Positions 27,349-36,026 are shown, counted from the first letter of the stretch. The stretch is DNA of 64,000 nucleotides from CAVPGP01 sp963718065 (GCA_963718065.1 CAVQYE010000007.1:62001-126000); one strand, 5' to 3'. Notes: generated from the sequence alone by a model not told the origin. Numbers and translations: made by a program.

Positions 27349-27400
27349 CCGGCGGCTGGAGATCCTTTCGACCCGCGAGTCGCCGGGCTTCCGTCTTTCC
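27349..27400 (+). promoter_or_regulatory. Candidate attenuator hairpin
   Basis: CCGGCGGCT pairs with AGTCGCCGG (one G-U) and is followed by the pyrimidine run GCTTCCGTCTTTCC. It lies ~75 nt before a short leader ORF and ~135 nt before the GTPase start, the position of an intrinsic attenuator. Confidence 0.4.
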
Positions 27401-27473
27401 ACAAACCGTCTGCTTTACTTCGTCGAGTAACGGGCGCCGGGTAACGCGCGCCGATCACCCAAGGAGAACGGGA

Positions 27474-27587
27474 ATGCGCCAAGCGTTCATGTCCATCGAG
27501 AAGGGCTTCATGACCTATTCGGAGGGTATGACGCGTGGTGCAACGAACGTTGAACTTGGGGATCCTGGCGCATGTAGACGCCGGTAA
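27474..27587 (+). CDS. Candidate 37-aa leader peptide of the ribosomal protection gene
   Basis: ATG 27474 follows a strong AAGGAG by 7 nt and opens a 37-codon frame (MRQAFMSIEKGFMTYSEGMT...) that overlaps the first 50 bp of the GTPase in another frame. The Shine-Dalgarno GGAGG for the GTPase (27521-27525) lies inside this frame, so its translation would affect initiation of the main gene. Short leader ORFs upstream of tet(M)- and erm-type genes often mediate attenuation. There is no homology evidence, so this is a positional inference; the last 20 residues are simply the alternative frame of the GTPase. Confidence 0.45.
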   Translation: MRQAFMSIEKGFMTYSEGMTRGATNVELGDPGACRRR

Positions 27588-29526
27588 GACAACACTCACG
27601 GAGCGGCTTCTCTACGCCGCCGGCGTCATCGACGAGCTCGGCAGCGTCGACGCCGGCACGACGCAGACCGACTCGCTCGCCCTTGAGCAGCAGCGCGGGA
27701 TCACGATCAAGTCTGCGGTCGTGTCGTTTGCGATCGGCGACGTCACCGTCAACCTGATCGACACTCCCGGACATCCGGATTTCATCGCCGAAGTGGAACG
27801 CGTGTTGAGCGTGCTCGACGGCGCCGTGCTGGTGATCTCAGCCGTCGAGGGCCTGCAGGCGCAGACGCGTGTGCTGATGCGAGCGCTGCAACGCCTGCGC
27901 ATTCCGACGCTCCTCTTCGTGAACAAGATCGATCGCCGTGGCTCGCGTTGCGACCGCGTGCTGGAGGACATTGCCGAGCGTCTGACCCCGGCGGCGATCG
28001 CGATGGGCTCGGTCAGCGGCGAAGGCACGCGCACCGCGGCCGGTGCGGCGCACGCCGACGACGACGCATCGTTCGCTTCCCGGCTCGTCGACCTTCTTGC
28101 CGAGCACGACGACGCGCTACTTGCCAGATACGTGGACGACGAGACGAGCGTCTCGCCCGCGGAGCTGCGCGAGGAGCTCGCCGCGCAAACAGGACGGGCG
28201 CTCGTGCATCCGGTGTTCGCCGGCTCGGCGATCACGGGAGCGGGCGTGGATTCGCTCATCGCCGGCATCACAGAGTTGCTGCCTGCCGCCGAAGGCGACG
28301 TCGACGGGCCCGTTTCGGGAAGTGTCTTCAAGGTCGAGCGGGGCGCGGCCGGCGAGAAGATCGCGTACGCCCGGCTGTTCTCGGGAACGATCCGCGTCCG
28401 CGACCGGCTCCAGTTCGAACGGGATGAGCTCGAAGAGGATGAAGAAGCGAAAGTGACCGCGATCAGCGTCTTCGACCGCGGGCTTGCGGTCCGCAACACC
28501 TCGGCCGGCGCGGGTCAGATCTGCAAGCTCTGGGGCCTCGGCGACGTCCGGATCGGCGACGTGATCGGCCGGCCGAGTGCGAGGCGCTCCACACAGCCCT
28601 CGTTCGCTCCCCCGACGATGGAGACGGTCGTCGTTCCCCGAAGCCGCGCCGACAAGGGTGCGTTGCACACAGCCCTCGTCCAGCTCGCGGCGCAGGATCC
28701 GCTGATCAACCTCCGCCAGGACGACATCCGGCAGGAGCTGTTCGTCTCCCTCTACGGCGAGGTCCAGAAGGAGGTGATCCAGGAGACCCTGGCGACGGAC
28801 TTCGGCGTTGACGTCGAGTTCCGGGAGACGACGCTGATCTGCATCGAGCGTGTGGTCGGCTCCGGGGAGGCGGTCGAGTCGATCGGCGCAGACAATCCCT
28901 TCCTGGCCACGATCGGGCTGCGGATCGATCCGGCTCCGATCGACACGGGCCTGGAGTTTCGGCTTCAGGTCGGCATCCGCTCCGTGCCGCTGTACGTCTA
29001 CAAGACCGTCGAGGCTTTCAGTCACGCCCTCGAGGAGACCGTGCGCACGACGTTGCAGCAGGGACTTCACGGCTGGCAGGTCACCGACTGCATCGTGACG
29101 TTGACGGACTCGGGCTACGCATCGCCTCTCAGCACGGCCGGAGACTTCCGCAAGCTCATGCCGCTGGTGCTGATGACGGCCCTCCAGAAGGCGGGCACCG
29201 AGGTCTGCGAGCCCATCCACCGATTCCAGCTCGACGGGCCGGCGGACTCGCTCCGGCCGACGATGCGCGTGCTGGCGCAGCTTTGTGCAGAGCCTCAGAC
29301 GCTGACGATGTCGGGCTCTTCGTTCGCGCTGGAAGGGGACATTGCGGCGGCTCGTACACATCTGCTGCATCAGCAACTGCAAGCCCTGACCCACGGCGAA
29401 GGCGTGCTCGAGTTCGCCTTCGATCACTACCGGCCGGTCAGCGGAACGGTCCCGGCCCGGCCGCGGTCGGACCTGAACCCGCTGAACCGCGAGGAGTACC
29501 TGATGCACCTCGCGCGACGGGCGTGA
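27535..29526 (+). CDS. Ribosomal protection protein, Tet(M)/OtrA-type translational GTPase
   Basis: 663 aa. An EF-G-like GTPase: G1 AHVDAGKTT at residues 12-20, G2 region QQRGITIKSA, G3 DTPGHPDF and G4 NKIDRRG. It then follows the domain order of tetracycline ribosomal protection proteins, with domain II (YARLFSGTIRVRDRL), domain III/IV and a C-terminal domain V (FDHYRPVSGTVPARPR). Family members bind the 70S ribosome and dislodge tetracycline; environmental actinobacterial homologues may instead serve self-protection or a housekeeping role. Start GTG 27535 sits 9 nt after GGAGG; a second GTG follows immediately. No tetracycline-biosynthesis genes are nearby. Resistance is not proven by sequence alone. 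Confidence 0.9.
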   Translation: MVQRTLNLGILAHVDAGKTTLTERLLYAAGVIDELGSVDAGTTQTDSLALEQQRGITIKSAVVSFAIGDVTVNLIDTPGHPDFIAEVERVLSVLDGAVLVISAVEGLQAQTRVLMRALQRLRIPTLLFVNKIDRRGSRCDRVLEDIAERLTPAAIAMGSVSGEGTRTAAGAAHADDDASFASRLVDLLAEHDDALLARYVDDETSVSPAELREELAAQTGRALVHPVFAGSAITGAGVDSLIAGITELLPAAEGDVDGPVSGSVFKVERGAAGEKIAYARLFSGTIRVRDRLQFERDELEEDEEAKVTAISVFDRGLAVRNTSAGAGQICKLWGLGDVRIGDVIGRPSARRSTQPSFAPPTMETVVVPRSRADKGALHTALVQLAAQDPLINLRQDDIRQELFVSLYGEVQKEVIQETLATDFGVDVEFRETTLICIERVVGSGEAVESIGADNPFLATIGLRIDPAPIDTGLEFRLQVGIRSVPLYVYKTVEAFSHALEETVRTTLQQGLHGWQVTDCIVTLTDSGYASPLSTAGDFRKLMPLVLMTALQKAGTEVCEPIHRFQLDGPADSLRPTMRVLAQLCAEPQTLTMSGSSFALEGDIAAARTHLLHQQLQALTHGEGVLEFAFDHYRPVSGTVPARPRSDLNPLNREEYLMHLARRA

Positions 29527-29584
29527 TCGCTCCTCCGCTTCGGCCGCCTCCGTCAAACGCCGCGCCACGGGCTACCCTGCGCCG

Positions 29585-29917
29585 ATGGACGAGCGGGAGA
29601 AGCGGCTGGCGCAGAACGAGGCGCTCTTTCGCGAGGTCAACGAGCGGATCAGCGACCTCGCGGATCAGGGAGGCGGAGGCCAGCGGGTGCACGAGTACAT
29701 GTGCGAGTGCGCGAACTCGGACTGCACGTTCCTGGTCCCTCTCACGCGCGCCGAATACGAAGCCGTGCGGCGCGATCCGAAGCAGTTCGCCGTCCTGCCG
29801 GATCACTTCACCCCCGAGGTCGAGGCAGTCGTCGCCGAGAACGAGCGCTACTGGGTCGTGACGAAGACCGGCGATGCCGGCGAGTACGTCGAGGCGCTCG
29901 ACCCGAGATCGCGTTAG
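29585..29917 (+). CDS. Conserved hypothetical protein with CxC...C motif
   Basis: 110 aa. An amphipathic N-terminal helix (EREKRLAQNEALFREVNERI) is followed by a compact domain carrying CECANSDC (three Cys, C-x-C-x4-C), VPLTRAEYEAVRRDPKQFAV and VVTKTGDAGEYV. The pattern recalls a small conserved actinobacterial family; the cysteines suggest zinc binding. It follows the ribosomal protection gene by 58 bp on the same strand but has its own start. Function unknown. Confidence 0.75.
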   Translation: MDEREKRLAQNEALFREVNERISDLADQGGGGQRVHEYMCECANSDCTFLVPLTRAEYEAVRRDPKQFAVLPDHFTPEVEAVVAENERYWVVTKTGDAGEYVEALDPRSR

Positions 29918-29926
29918 CCGCGGCGG

Positions 29927-30754
29927 CTACGAGCCGGTGCGCGCGTTCAGCAGCAGGGGCTCGACGAGGGCGCCTCTGATCGGGACGATCGTGGTCTTGC
30001 CGCGGGGCGTCTCGAACGCCAGCCTGGTGGGCGAGTCAACCTGCCCGGTCACGAACACGCCGACGTCGAAGTGCGCGCTCTCGAGCTCGTGGGTCTCTTT
30101 GCCGGGAACGATGCCCAGGTAGTGCATCAGGAAGAGCGGCACGATCGCTCCCTGGGTCCCCGGGCGAGGCGACCAGTCGACCTCGATCGGCCGGCGTCCC
30201 GGCGTCCGGCGCGTGTCGGAGTCGTAGATCCCAAAGATGTCGGTCGGGTCGGAGATCGGCGCGTATCCGTGCACGTTGAACGCCTTGCCGCGCATCCGGA
30301 AGGTGGACACCGTGCCCGGCGATCGCTGACTGACCAGCAGGGCGACGACTCGGATGTCCTTCTGCTCCAGCTTCCCCTCCCGCACCCAGCGCGCCCACGT
30401 GTCGAGGTAGCGGGAGTGCGGCAGTGTCCCGAAGTCTGGCCGCAGCGGCGGGTTGTCGGTCCTGATCCGCTTCGTGACGTCTGTCTCGACGAGCTGGTAC
30501 CCCGCGCGCCCGTCCCGCTCCTTGGTCAGCACCGGCAGGTCGGCGAGCGGGATCTCGACGATCGAGGCGTCGAAGCGGGGCGGCCGGCTCTCGGCCTGCC
30601 GGATCAGGCGCTCGTACCGCGCCAGCTGGCCGGTGTCGGCGGGCGTGGCACGAGCAGAGCCGTCGTCGTGAGCCGCGATTCCGACCGCGACCCCGGCGGC
30701 GAGCAGGACGAGGCCGGCGCCGAGCGCGAGCAGGCTGCGCCGGCGCGTGCTCAT
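29927..30754 (-). CDS. Signal-anchored extracytoplasmic protein of unknown function
   Basis: 275 aa from ATG 30754, chosen for its 4-nt overlap with the upstream gene. The basic N-terminus and hydrophobic segment (RRRSLLALGAGLVLLAAGVA) form an uncleaved anchor or signal. The remaining ~245 residues are a soluble domain (TWARWVREGKLEQKDIRVVA, VPLFLMHYLGIVPGKETHEL) without recognised motifs. Forms a two-gene operon with the next entry. Confidence 0.75.
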   Translation of the reverse strand: MSTRRRSLLALGAGLVLLAAGVAVGIAAHDDGSARATPADTGQLARYERLIRQAESRPPRFDASIVEIPLADLPVLTKERDGRAGYQLVETDVTKRIRTDNPPLRPDFGTLPHSRYLDTWARWVREGKLEQKDIRVVALLVSQRSPGTVSTFRMRGKAFNVHGYAPISDPTDIFGIYDSDTRRTPGRRPIEVDWSPRPGTQGAIVPLFLMHYLGIVPGKETHELESAHFDVGVFVTGQVDSPTRLAFETPRGKTTIVPIRGALVEPLLLNARTGS

Positions 30755-31551
30755 CCGCGGTCGACCGCTCCGCGACCGAGCACGAGCGGCGTCTTCATGC
30801 GCCTCACCTGGCTCGTGGTCGTAACCGCAAGCGCCGGGTCGTCGAAGCGAACCGTTCGCGGCAGGTAGGCGACACCGGGCAGCGCGCACCAGCGGTCGTA
30901 ACCGTCGACCGGGGCGTCGCTCACGAAGAGCGGGATCCGGACCCCCTCGCCCGGGCCGAGCGTGCGCGGGATCTCCACCTTCACGGGCGTCGAGGCGCTC
31001 GCCCCCGCGCGCAGCTTCGCGACATAGTCGTCACCGCCGGTAGCCGTCTCCTGCACCCTGACACGCTTCGGGAGCGTCAACCGGTCTGCCTCGACGACGA
31101 CGTTGGTCGCGTCGCGCCGGCCGCGGTTCGTCAGCTCGAGGAACGTCACCGAAACGTGCGGATAGTCCTGGTACTTGCAGCTCAGCTGGTCACTCTGGAT
31201 CGCCTCGAGCCGGCTGCTCACGTCGTTGGCGACGATCGGGAACGCTGTCGCGAGCGTCGCCCCCGGCTGGGTGTCCTCCTGCCTGAATCCGCCCAGGCGC
31301 TGCGGGATCAGGTCGCTGGCGAGCAGGAGATAGCGAACCTCGAGCCGAGGTCCGGTCGCCCGTGCCTGATCGCGCTTGGCCGCGAGGTCGGAAGACGACG
31401 AGCTCGACTGGCCGATCGCGTCACGAATCGTGTGCGGCAGGCCGATGACGGCGACCAGCAGGCCGACCGCCCCCGCGACGACACCGATTCGCGCTCCCGC
31501 GAGATCCCACAGGCTCTTCTTCTCCGGGCTCTTGTCTTGTTCTGGTGGCAT
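30751..31551 (-). CDS. Single-pass membrane protein of unknown function
   Basis: 266 aa from ATG 31551; an upstream in-frame start is possible but the extra residues are low-complexity. One transmembrane helix (GVVAGAVGLLVAVIGLP), a serine run (GQSSSSSSD), then a ~200-aa extracytoplasmic beta-rich domain (VSVTFLELTNRGRRDATNVV...VKVEIPRTLGPGEGVRIPLF) resembling an immunoglobulin-like or DUF fold. It is upstream of, and overlapping with, the signal-anchored gene; the two probably function together. Confidence 0.75.
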   Translation of the reverse strand: MPPEQDKSPEKKSLWDLAGARIGVVAGAVGLLVAVIGLPHTIRDAIGQSSSSSSDLAAKRDQARATGPRLEVRYLLLASDLIPQRLGGFRQEDTQPGATLATAFPIVANDVSSRLEAIQSDQLSCKYQDYPHVSVTFLELTNRGRRDATNVVVEADRLTLPKRVRVQETATGGDDYVAKLRAGASASTPVKVEIPRTLGPGEGVRIPLFVSDAPVDGYDRWCALPGVAYLPRTVRFDDPALAVTTTSQVRRMKTPLVLGRGAVDRG

Positions 31552-31650
31552 CGGACGACACGCCGCAGTTCGAGCCCCGACGCTAGCACCGGTTGCCGCG
31601 TGCAACAACGCTCGCGGCCGGCGTGCGCACCTCGGCCCGCTGAACGCCGA

Positions 31651-32106
31651 TCACGAGCTCTTCGGCTTCAGCGATTCCACGAGCCGCGCGGCGAGCTGCA
31701 CGGCCTTGATGCCTCGCAGGTCGTACTTGCACCCGCGAAGTGTTTGCGCGAAGCCGCGGAAGCGGTAGATCGACTCGCTGCCGTCGTAGGCGGTCGGGCA
31801 TGTGCCCTTGAACGGATGCGATCGGAGGTAGGCCGGAGCGAGCAGCCGGATCGCCCGCAGCAATGCAAGCCGCTCGGCCGGCTTCAGGCGGCGGGACACG
31901 TAGCCGTCGCCGGAGATCGTCGTGTCGGTGATCCGGAGCGTCGATTTGCACTCCGTTCCGGTGACGCAGAGCCCGCCGTGCCGGGTCACTGTGACGATCG
32001 GCTTCGGCGCAGCGGCCGGCGCCGACGCTGCACCTGAGCAGCCGATGGACACGGCGAGGAGCGCCACAGCGAACGAGCACATCAGGCTTCGCTTCATCAC
32101 ACGCAT
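31651..32106 (-). CDS. Putative lipoprotein
   Basis: 151 aa (or 148 from ATG 32097). Signal peptide RSLMCSFAVALLAVSIGC with lipobox SIGC. The mature domain contains GGLCVTGTECKSTLRITDT, then FKGTCPTAYDGSESIYRFRG and RGCKYDLRGI, four cysteines that could form disulfides. It looks like a small secreted inhibitor-type or hypothetical protein. Family not recognised. Confidence 0.75.
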   Translation of the reverse strand: MRVMKRSLMCSFAVALLAVSIGCSGAASAPAAAPKPIVTVTRHGGLCVTGTECKSTLRITDTTISGDGYVSRRLKPAERLALLRAIRLLAPAYLRSHPFKGTCPTAYDGSESIYRFRGFAQTLRGCKYDLRGIKAVQLAARLVESLKPKSS

Positions 32107-32143
32107 ACGTCGCGGCGCCTCGCGATCGTCACGCGCGACTCCA

Positions 32144-32614
32144 TCAGCCCGAGACGATGAGCGGCGCCTGCAAGAGACGCGAGAGGCCCTTCGCGCCCCG
32201 GCGCATCACCACGTCGTGGTTCCAGGCGAAGAGCGGGCGCGCCAAGGGCGCCAGGCTGTTCATCCACGCTTTCGTCGTGCGCACGTTCCACTCGTACACG
32301 ACCGCCGTCCCCTGTCCCTCGTAGAAGCGCCAGCGCCCCACGCCGGCCAGCTCGCCCTCCGTCCGCGCCTCGAGCAAGAAGGGACGCTCGACCCGGGTCA
32401 CCCGCGCGTCGAACGTCAGATCGTACGGCAGGCGACTGCGCCACGAGTACCGCCACAGGTTCCCAGCACCGCCCTGGCCGGCGTCTTCCAGGAGGTCCGC
32501 CCGGCGCATGCCCTGCCACCACTCCGGCCAGGAGCCGCAATCGTCGATTGCCGAGAAGACAGCGTCGATCGGCGCGTCGAGGCACCACGTCGAGAGAAAC
32601 CGGTACTCAGTCAC
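32144..32614 (-). CDS. SRPBCC (START-like/polyketide-cyclase) family protein
   Basis: 156 aa from GTG 32614. Helix-grip fold signature: STWCLDAPIDAVFSAIDDCG at the N-terminus, PEWWQGMRRADLLED, and a beta-rich middle ending in YEWNVRTTKAWMN and a long C-terminal helix (HDVVMRRGAKGLSRLL). Such proteins bind hydrophobic ligands; the ligand is unknown. It is divergent from the phosphatase-superfamily gene with a ~57-bp shared promoter region. Confidence 0.82.
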   Translation of the reverse strand: MTEYRFLSTWCLDAPIDAVFSAIDDCGSWPEWWQGMRRADLLEDAGQGGAGNLWRYSWRSRLPYDLTFDARVTRVERPFLLEARTEGELAGVGRWRFYEGQGTAVVYEWNVRTTKAWMNSLAPLARPLFAWNHDVVMRRGAKGLSRLLQAPLIVSG

Positions 32615-32671
32615 GGCCGCACGATAGCCCTCACTTCCGATGACCCTAGGCGCCGCGTGTAGCTTGAGCCG

Positions 32672-33862
32672 ATGACGACGACGCGCCCGCCCGAGCAGGG
32701 ACGCCGCTGCTTCGACCAGCTGCCGGCGACGATCGAGCGCCTGCTGACCGGCGCGACGGCCGGGCCGGCGCTCGACGAGCCGTTGCTGCGGGAGCGCTTC
32801 GACCGGGTGGCCTTCGTCTACCTCGACGCCTTCGGCTGGACGTTTCTCGAGCGGCAGGGCGACCACCCGCTGCTCCGCCGCGCCCGCTCGGACGGGCTCG
32901 TCACCCAGCTGACGAGTCAGTTTCCGTCGACGACGAGCGCGCACGTGACGACGATCCACAGCGGCCTTCCGGTCGCGGAGCACGGGGTCTACGAGTGGCA
33001 CGTGCTCGAGCCGAGCTTGAACCGGCTGATCATGCCTCTTCCCTTCTCGTTCTCCGGTGACAGCGAGCCCGAGACACTCGCCGGGCTGCTCGATCCCATG
33101 GACGTGTACCCCGTCGAGTCGCTCCACACGGAGCTCGTCGCCGCAGGCGTCCACAGCACCGTCGTCATGCCCTCCCTGCTCGCCGGCAGCTCGCCGAACC
33201 GCGTGTTGCAGAGGAGCGCGGAGGTACTCCATGCCTCTTCGCCGGAGGAGCGGCTCGCCGCGGCGGCCGCCGCGCTCGCAGCCGCCGACACGGCCCACGC
33301 GCACGTCTACCTCGAGGGGGTCGACACGCTCATGCACATCCTCGGCCCCGACGATCCGGCGGCCGACGCCGCGTTCACCGAGGCGCTGGACGCGATCGAG
33401 CAGACGCCGTTTCCATCCGGGACACTCGTCCTCCTGAGCGCCGACCACGGCATGTCGCCGGTCGACCCGGAGAGCACCGTGTACGTAAACGAGCTCTGGC
33501 CGGAGCTCGCCGAGCACCTCGAAGTCGGTGCCGACGGGAAGCCGCTCGCACCGGCGGGCTCATGCCGCGACCTCTTTCTCCACGTTCGTGACGGACACGT
33601 CGCCGAAGTCCGGGACGGCCTCGCCGAACGGCTCGCCGGGACCGCGGAAGTGGTTTCGACCGAGACCCTCATCGCCGACGGCGTCTTCGCGGAGCCGTCG
33701 GCGCGGTTCCGCGCACGCCTTGGAGACGTCGTCGTGCTGCCGCACTACGGCGAGGCGGTCTTCTGGCACGAGCCCGGCCGCTTCGTGCAGCACCTGCACG
33801 GCCAGCATGGCGGGCTCAGCCCGCAGGAGATGGAGATCCCGCTCGTCGCCTGGGTCGCCTGA
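32672..33862 (+). CDS. Alkaline-phosphatase-superfamily phosphodiesterase/nucleotide pyrophosphatase
   Basis: 396 aa. The metal-binding site starts at VAFVYLDAFGWTFL (Asp), the nucleophile region is TSQFPSTTSAHVTTIHSGLP with the conserved Thr, and the distal sites are HVYLEGVDTLMHILGP and LVLLSADHGMSPVD (D-H-G). This is the AP-superfamily (NPP/PglZ-like) architecture; no signal peptide is seen, so it acts in the cytosol. Substrate not deducible. Start ATG 32672. Confidence 0.87.
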   Translation: MTTTRPPEQGRRCFDQLPATIERLLTGATAGPALDEPLLRERFDRVAFVYLDAFGWTFLERQGDHPLLRRARSDGLVTQLTSQFPSTTSAHVTTIHSGLPVAEHGVYEWHVLEPSLNRLIMPLPFSFSGDSEPETLAGLLDPMDVYPVESLHTELVAAGVHSTVVMPSLLAGSSPNRVLQRSAEVLHASSPEERLAAAAAALAAADTAHAHVYLEGVDTLMHILGPDDPAADAAFTEALDAIEQTPFPSGTLVLLSADHGMSPVDPESTVYVNELWPELAEHLEVGADGKPLAPAGSCRDLFLHVRDGHVAEVRDGLAERLAGTAEVVSTETLIADGVFAEPSARFRARLGDVVVLPHYGEAVFWHEPGRFVQHLHGQHGGLSPQEMEIPLVAWVA

Positions 33863-33890
33863 CCGGCTGGGTCGTTGGGCAGCTAGAAGG

Positions 33891-34709
33891 CTAGCCGCGC
33901 AGCATGATCGGCATGCAGGCCTGCTCGCTCGAGTTGCCGCTCCGATCCGTCGCGACGACGCAGTAGCGCAGGTCACTCGGAGCCGGGCTCGGGAGCTGGT
34001 ACTTGACCGTGTGGGCGTTCTTGTAGACGGCGGCCTTGAACGGCGACAGGAGCGTCGCGAGCGGCTGGTTGCCGTCGAGCACAGTGACGACCTCCGAGGA
34101 CTCCTGGCTGTCTTCCAGCACGTGGTATCGGATCGTCACCGTCTTGCCGGGCCGTCCGAACGCCACCATCGCGTAGACGCGCGGGGCGACAGTGTCCTTC
34201 GAGGCGAGGGCGCCGGCGCGGAACAGGGCGTTGACGGCCCGCGCGGCGCTGGCGATCAGTGCCGCGGTCGACGCGTTGCGCACCTTGAGGTTCGCGAGCA
34301 CCCGCTCCTCGGCGTCGGTCGGGCGGCCGCCGTCGTAGATGCCGAACCCATTCGGCATCACGATCAGCAGCGGGCCGCGGTAGAACTGGGCGATCTCCTT
34401 GCCGACGAAGCGCGCGTAGGCCTGAGGCTTGCGGAAGTACTGCGGGAACGTCTCGAGATCGGACGCGCGTGCGATCACCGCCACCCTGATCCGCTGGTGC
34501 GCGGCATAGACGCGCTCCACGTTCTTCTTCAGCAGCCGGCGCTGCGGCAGCGTGTCGAGGCGCTGCGGGGACGGCGTGAAGATGTTCCGCGTCTGCAGGC
34601 TCTCCGCCGCCGGATCGCCCTCGGCGCGCGCCGCGACGGCGCAGGCAAATGCCAGCGCGACGACGACGCCGGCGAGGGCAAGACCGCGGCCAAGGAGGGA
34701 AAACCGCAC
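33891..34709 (-). CDS. Secreted protein of unknown function, TPM-like N-terminal half
   Basis: 272 aa with a clear signal peptide (LALAGVVVALAFACAVAARA). The N-terminal half (LKKNVERVYAAHQRIRVAVI...FYRGPLLIVMPNGFGIYDG) follows the pattern of TPM/phosphatase-like domains seen in membrane-repair proteins, but lacks their transmembrane tail. The C-terminal half ends LRYCVVATDRSGNSSEQACM, a fibronectin-like closing segment with two Cys. It converges on the phosphatase gene with a 28-bp gap. Confidence 0.72.
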   Translation of the reverse strand: MRFSLLGRGLALAGVVVALAFACAVAARAEGDPAAESLQTRNIFTPSPQRLDTLPQRRLLKKNVERVYAAHQRIRVAVIARASDLETFPQYFRKPQAYARFVGKEIAQFYRGPLLIVMPNGFGIYDGGRPTDAEERVLANLKVRNASTAALIASAARAVNALFRAGALASKDTVAPRVYAMVAFGRPGKTVTIRYHVLEDSQESSEVVTVLDGNQPLATLLSPFKAAVYKNAHTVKYQLPSPAPSDLRYCVVATDRSGNSSEQACMPIMLRG

Positions 34710-34752
34710 TCCTGCAAGTAAAGCGCGGATCCGACGCGACGAAGGTCCAGGA

Positions 34753-35403
34753 TTAGCGCCGCCGGGAGACGGACCGCCGCACGACAGTCGCAGCGTCGAC
34801 GGGCACAGGCGCCTGCCAGCCGCGCCAGACCGCGATCACGCGCAGCCCCGTCGTCAATGCGCCCGCGGCGATCGCGCCGACCGCGATGCGGAACCCGGCG
34901 CGGTCGAGAACGACGTAGAGCACGATCCCGGCGAGCGCCGTCAGGGCGTAGAGCTCACCGCGGCGGAAGATCGCCGGCGGCTGTGCCGTCAGGACGTCGC
35001 AGAGCACGCCGCCGCCGACCGCGGCAACGAGGCCGACGAGGACGGCAGGGAACGCGTCGATGCCGTTGACGAGCGCCTTGTCGGCGCCGACGACCCCGTA
35101 GAGGCCGAGGCCGATCGCGTCGCTCACGACGAGCGCCCAGGCGACGCGTCCCACGACCGGCGCAAAGAAGAACGCGAGCCCGCCCGCCCCGAGCGCTGCG
35201 GCCGGGTACGACGGCTTCTCGAGGAACACCGGCACCTGGTTCAGGAGCACGTCCCGGATGACGCCGCCGCCGAGGCCGGTGACGAGAGCGAGCCCGAGCA
35301 CGCCGACGACGTCGAAGTCGCGGCGGACGCCGACCAGCGCCCCCATCGACGCACAGGCGAAGACAGCGGCGAGATCGAGCCAGAGGGGCGTCTGGACCGC
35401 CAC
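34753..35403 (-). CDS. TRIC-type cation channel (UPF0126, YicG-like)
   Basis: 216 aa, all membrane. Two homologous halves: FACASMGALVGVRRDFDVVG with VTGLGGGVIRDVLL, and ISD-type SDAIGLGLYGVVGADKAL with AVGGGVLCDVLTAQPPA. The paired GGG-xRD/GGGxxxDV motifs are the hallmark of bacterial TRIC trimeric cation channels. A basic C-terminal tail (RRSVSRRR) lies in the cytosol. Expected to conduct K+ or other monovalent cations. Confidence 0.92.
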   Translation of the reverse strand: MAVQTPLWLDLAAVFACASMGALVGVRRDFDVVGVLGLALVTGLGGGVIRDVLLNQVPVFLEKPSYPAAALGAGGLAFFFAPVVGRVAWALVVSDAIGLGLYGVVGADKALVNGIDAFPAVLVGLVAAVGGGVLCDVLTAQPPAIFRRGELYALTALAGIVLYVVLDRAGFRIAVGAIAAGALTTGLRVIAVWRGWQAPVPVDAATVVRRSVSRRR

Positions 35404-35441
35404 ACGGCGACCCTATCGAGGACGTCCCCCGGTGCAGGCAT

Positions 35442-35487
35442 CGGCGGCGTCTCGCTCGCCCGCGGCCGGGCGAGCGAGACGCCGCCG
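35442..35487. terminator. 21-bp perfect hairpin downstream of the peroxiredoxin
   Basis: CGGCGGCGTCTCGCTCGCCCG pairs completely with 35467-35487 around a 4-nt loop. It lies 5 bp beyond the peroxiredoxin stop on the minus strand and upstream of the TRIC gene, so it most likely terminates or 3'-stabilises the peroxiredoxin mRNA. No U-run follows. Confidence 0.8.
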
Positions 35488-35492
35488 CTACC

Positions 35493-36026
35493 TCAAGCGG
35501 CGATCAGGGTCGGGTCGCCCGGCTTCCACGCCACCGGGCAGAGCGCACCGGTGCGCAGCGCCTGGAGAACCCGCAGCGTCTCGTCGGGGCTCCGGCCGAC
35601 GCTCTGATCCGTGATGCTCGCGTGCCTGACGACACCTTCGGGATCGATGACGAACGTGCCGCGCAGCGCCGATCCGTCGTCCATGAGGACGCCGTACGCC
35701 TCGGCCACTGTGTGCGCCGTGTCGGCGAGCACCGGGAAGGAGACCCGCGCGAGCAGCGAGTGCGACTCGAACCACGTCTTGTGGCTCCAGAAGCTGTCGG
35801 TGCTGACAGCGACGATCGTCGCCTCCTCCGCCTCGAACGACGGCTCGAGCTCCGAGAACGCGTGCAGTTCGGTCGGGCAGATGAAGGTGAAGTCGTGCGG
35901 ATAGAAGAAGAGCACGACCCAGCTGCCGCGCTTCGCTTCGAGGTCGAACTCGACAGGGTCGCCGACGCCGCGAACGTACGCATCGCACTGGAAGGTCGGC
36001 GCAGGAGATCCGATCTTGACGTTCAT
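35493..36026 (-). CDS. 2-Cys peroxiredoxin (AhpC/Prx1 type)
   Basis: 177 aa. Reduces peroxides: peroxidatic Cys50 in FFYPHDFTFICPTEL, resolving Cys163 in GALCPVAWKPG, with conserved ADTAHTVAEAYGVL and GTFVIDPEGVVRH. Typical 2-Cys architecture; the shortened C-terminus lacks the YF extension that confers over-oxidation sensitivity. A reducing partner (thioredoxin or AhpD) is not seen here. Stand-alone gene; the 211-bp region upstream carries no other gene. Confidence 0.94.
   Translation of the reverse strand: MNVKIGSPAPTFQCDAYVRGVGDPVEFDLEAKRGSWVVLFFYPHDFTFICPTELHAFSELEPSFEAEEATIVAVSTDSFWSHKTWFESHSLLARVSFPVLADTAHTVAEAYGVLMDDGSALRGTFVIDPEGVVRHASITDQSVGRSPDETLRVLQALRTGALCPVAWKPGDPTLIAA

Larger units (their letters stand above)
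26922..27473. other. Structured non-coding region upstream of the ribosomal protection gene
   Basis: No supportable gene over ~550 bp. It contains three strong hairpins (27066-27096, 27297-27323, 27349-27386), a TTGACA at 27184-27189 without a clear -10 partner, and a Shine-Dalgarno AAGGAG at 27461. Open frames here on either strand lack family features. Confidence 0.6.

Noticed and set aside
27108..27599. 163-aa minus-strand ORF opposite the ribosomal protection leader
   Set aside because: No domain, no RBS, overlaps strong hairpins and the start of the GTPase gene.
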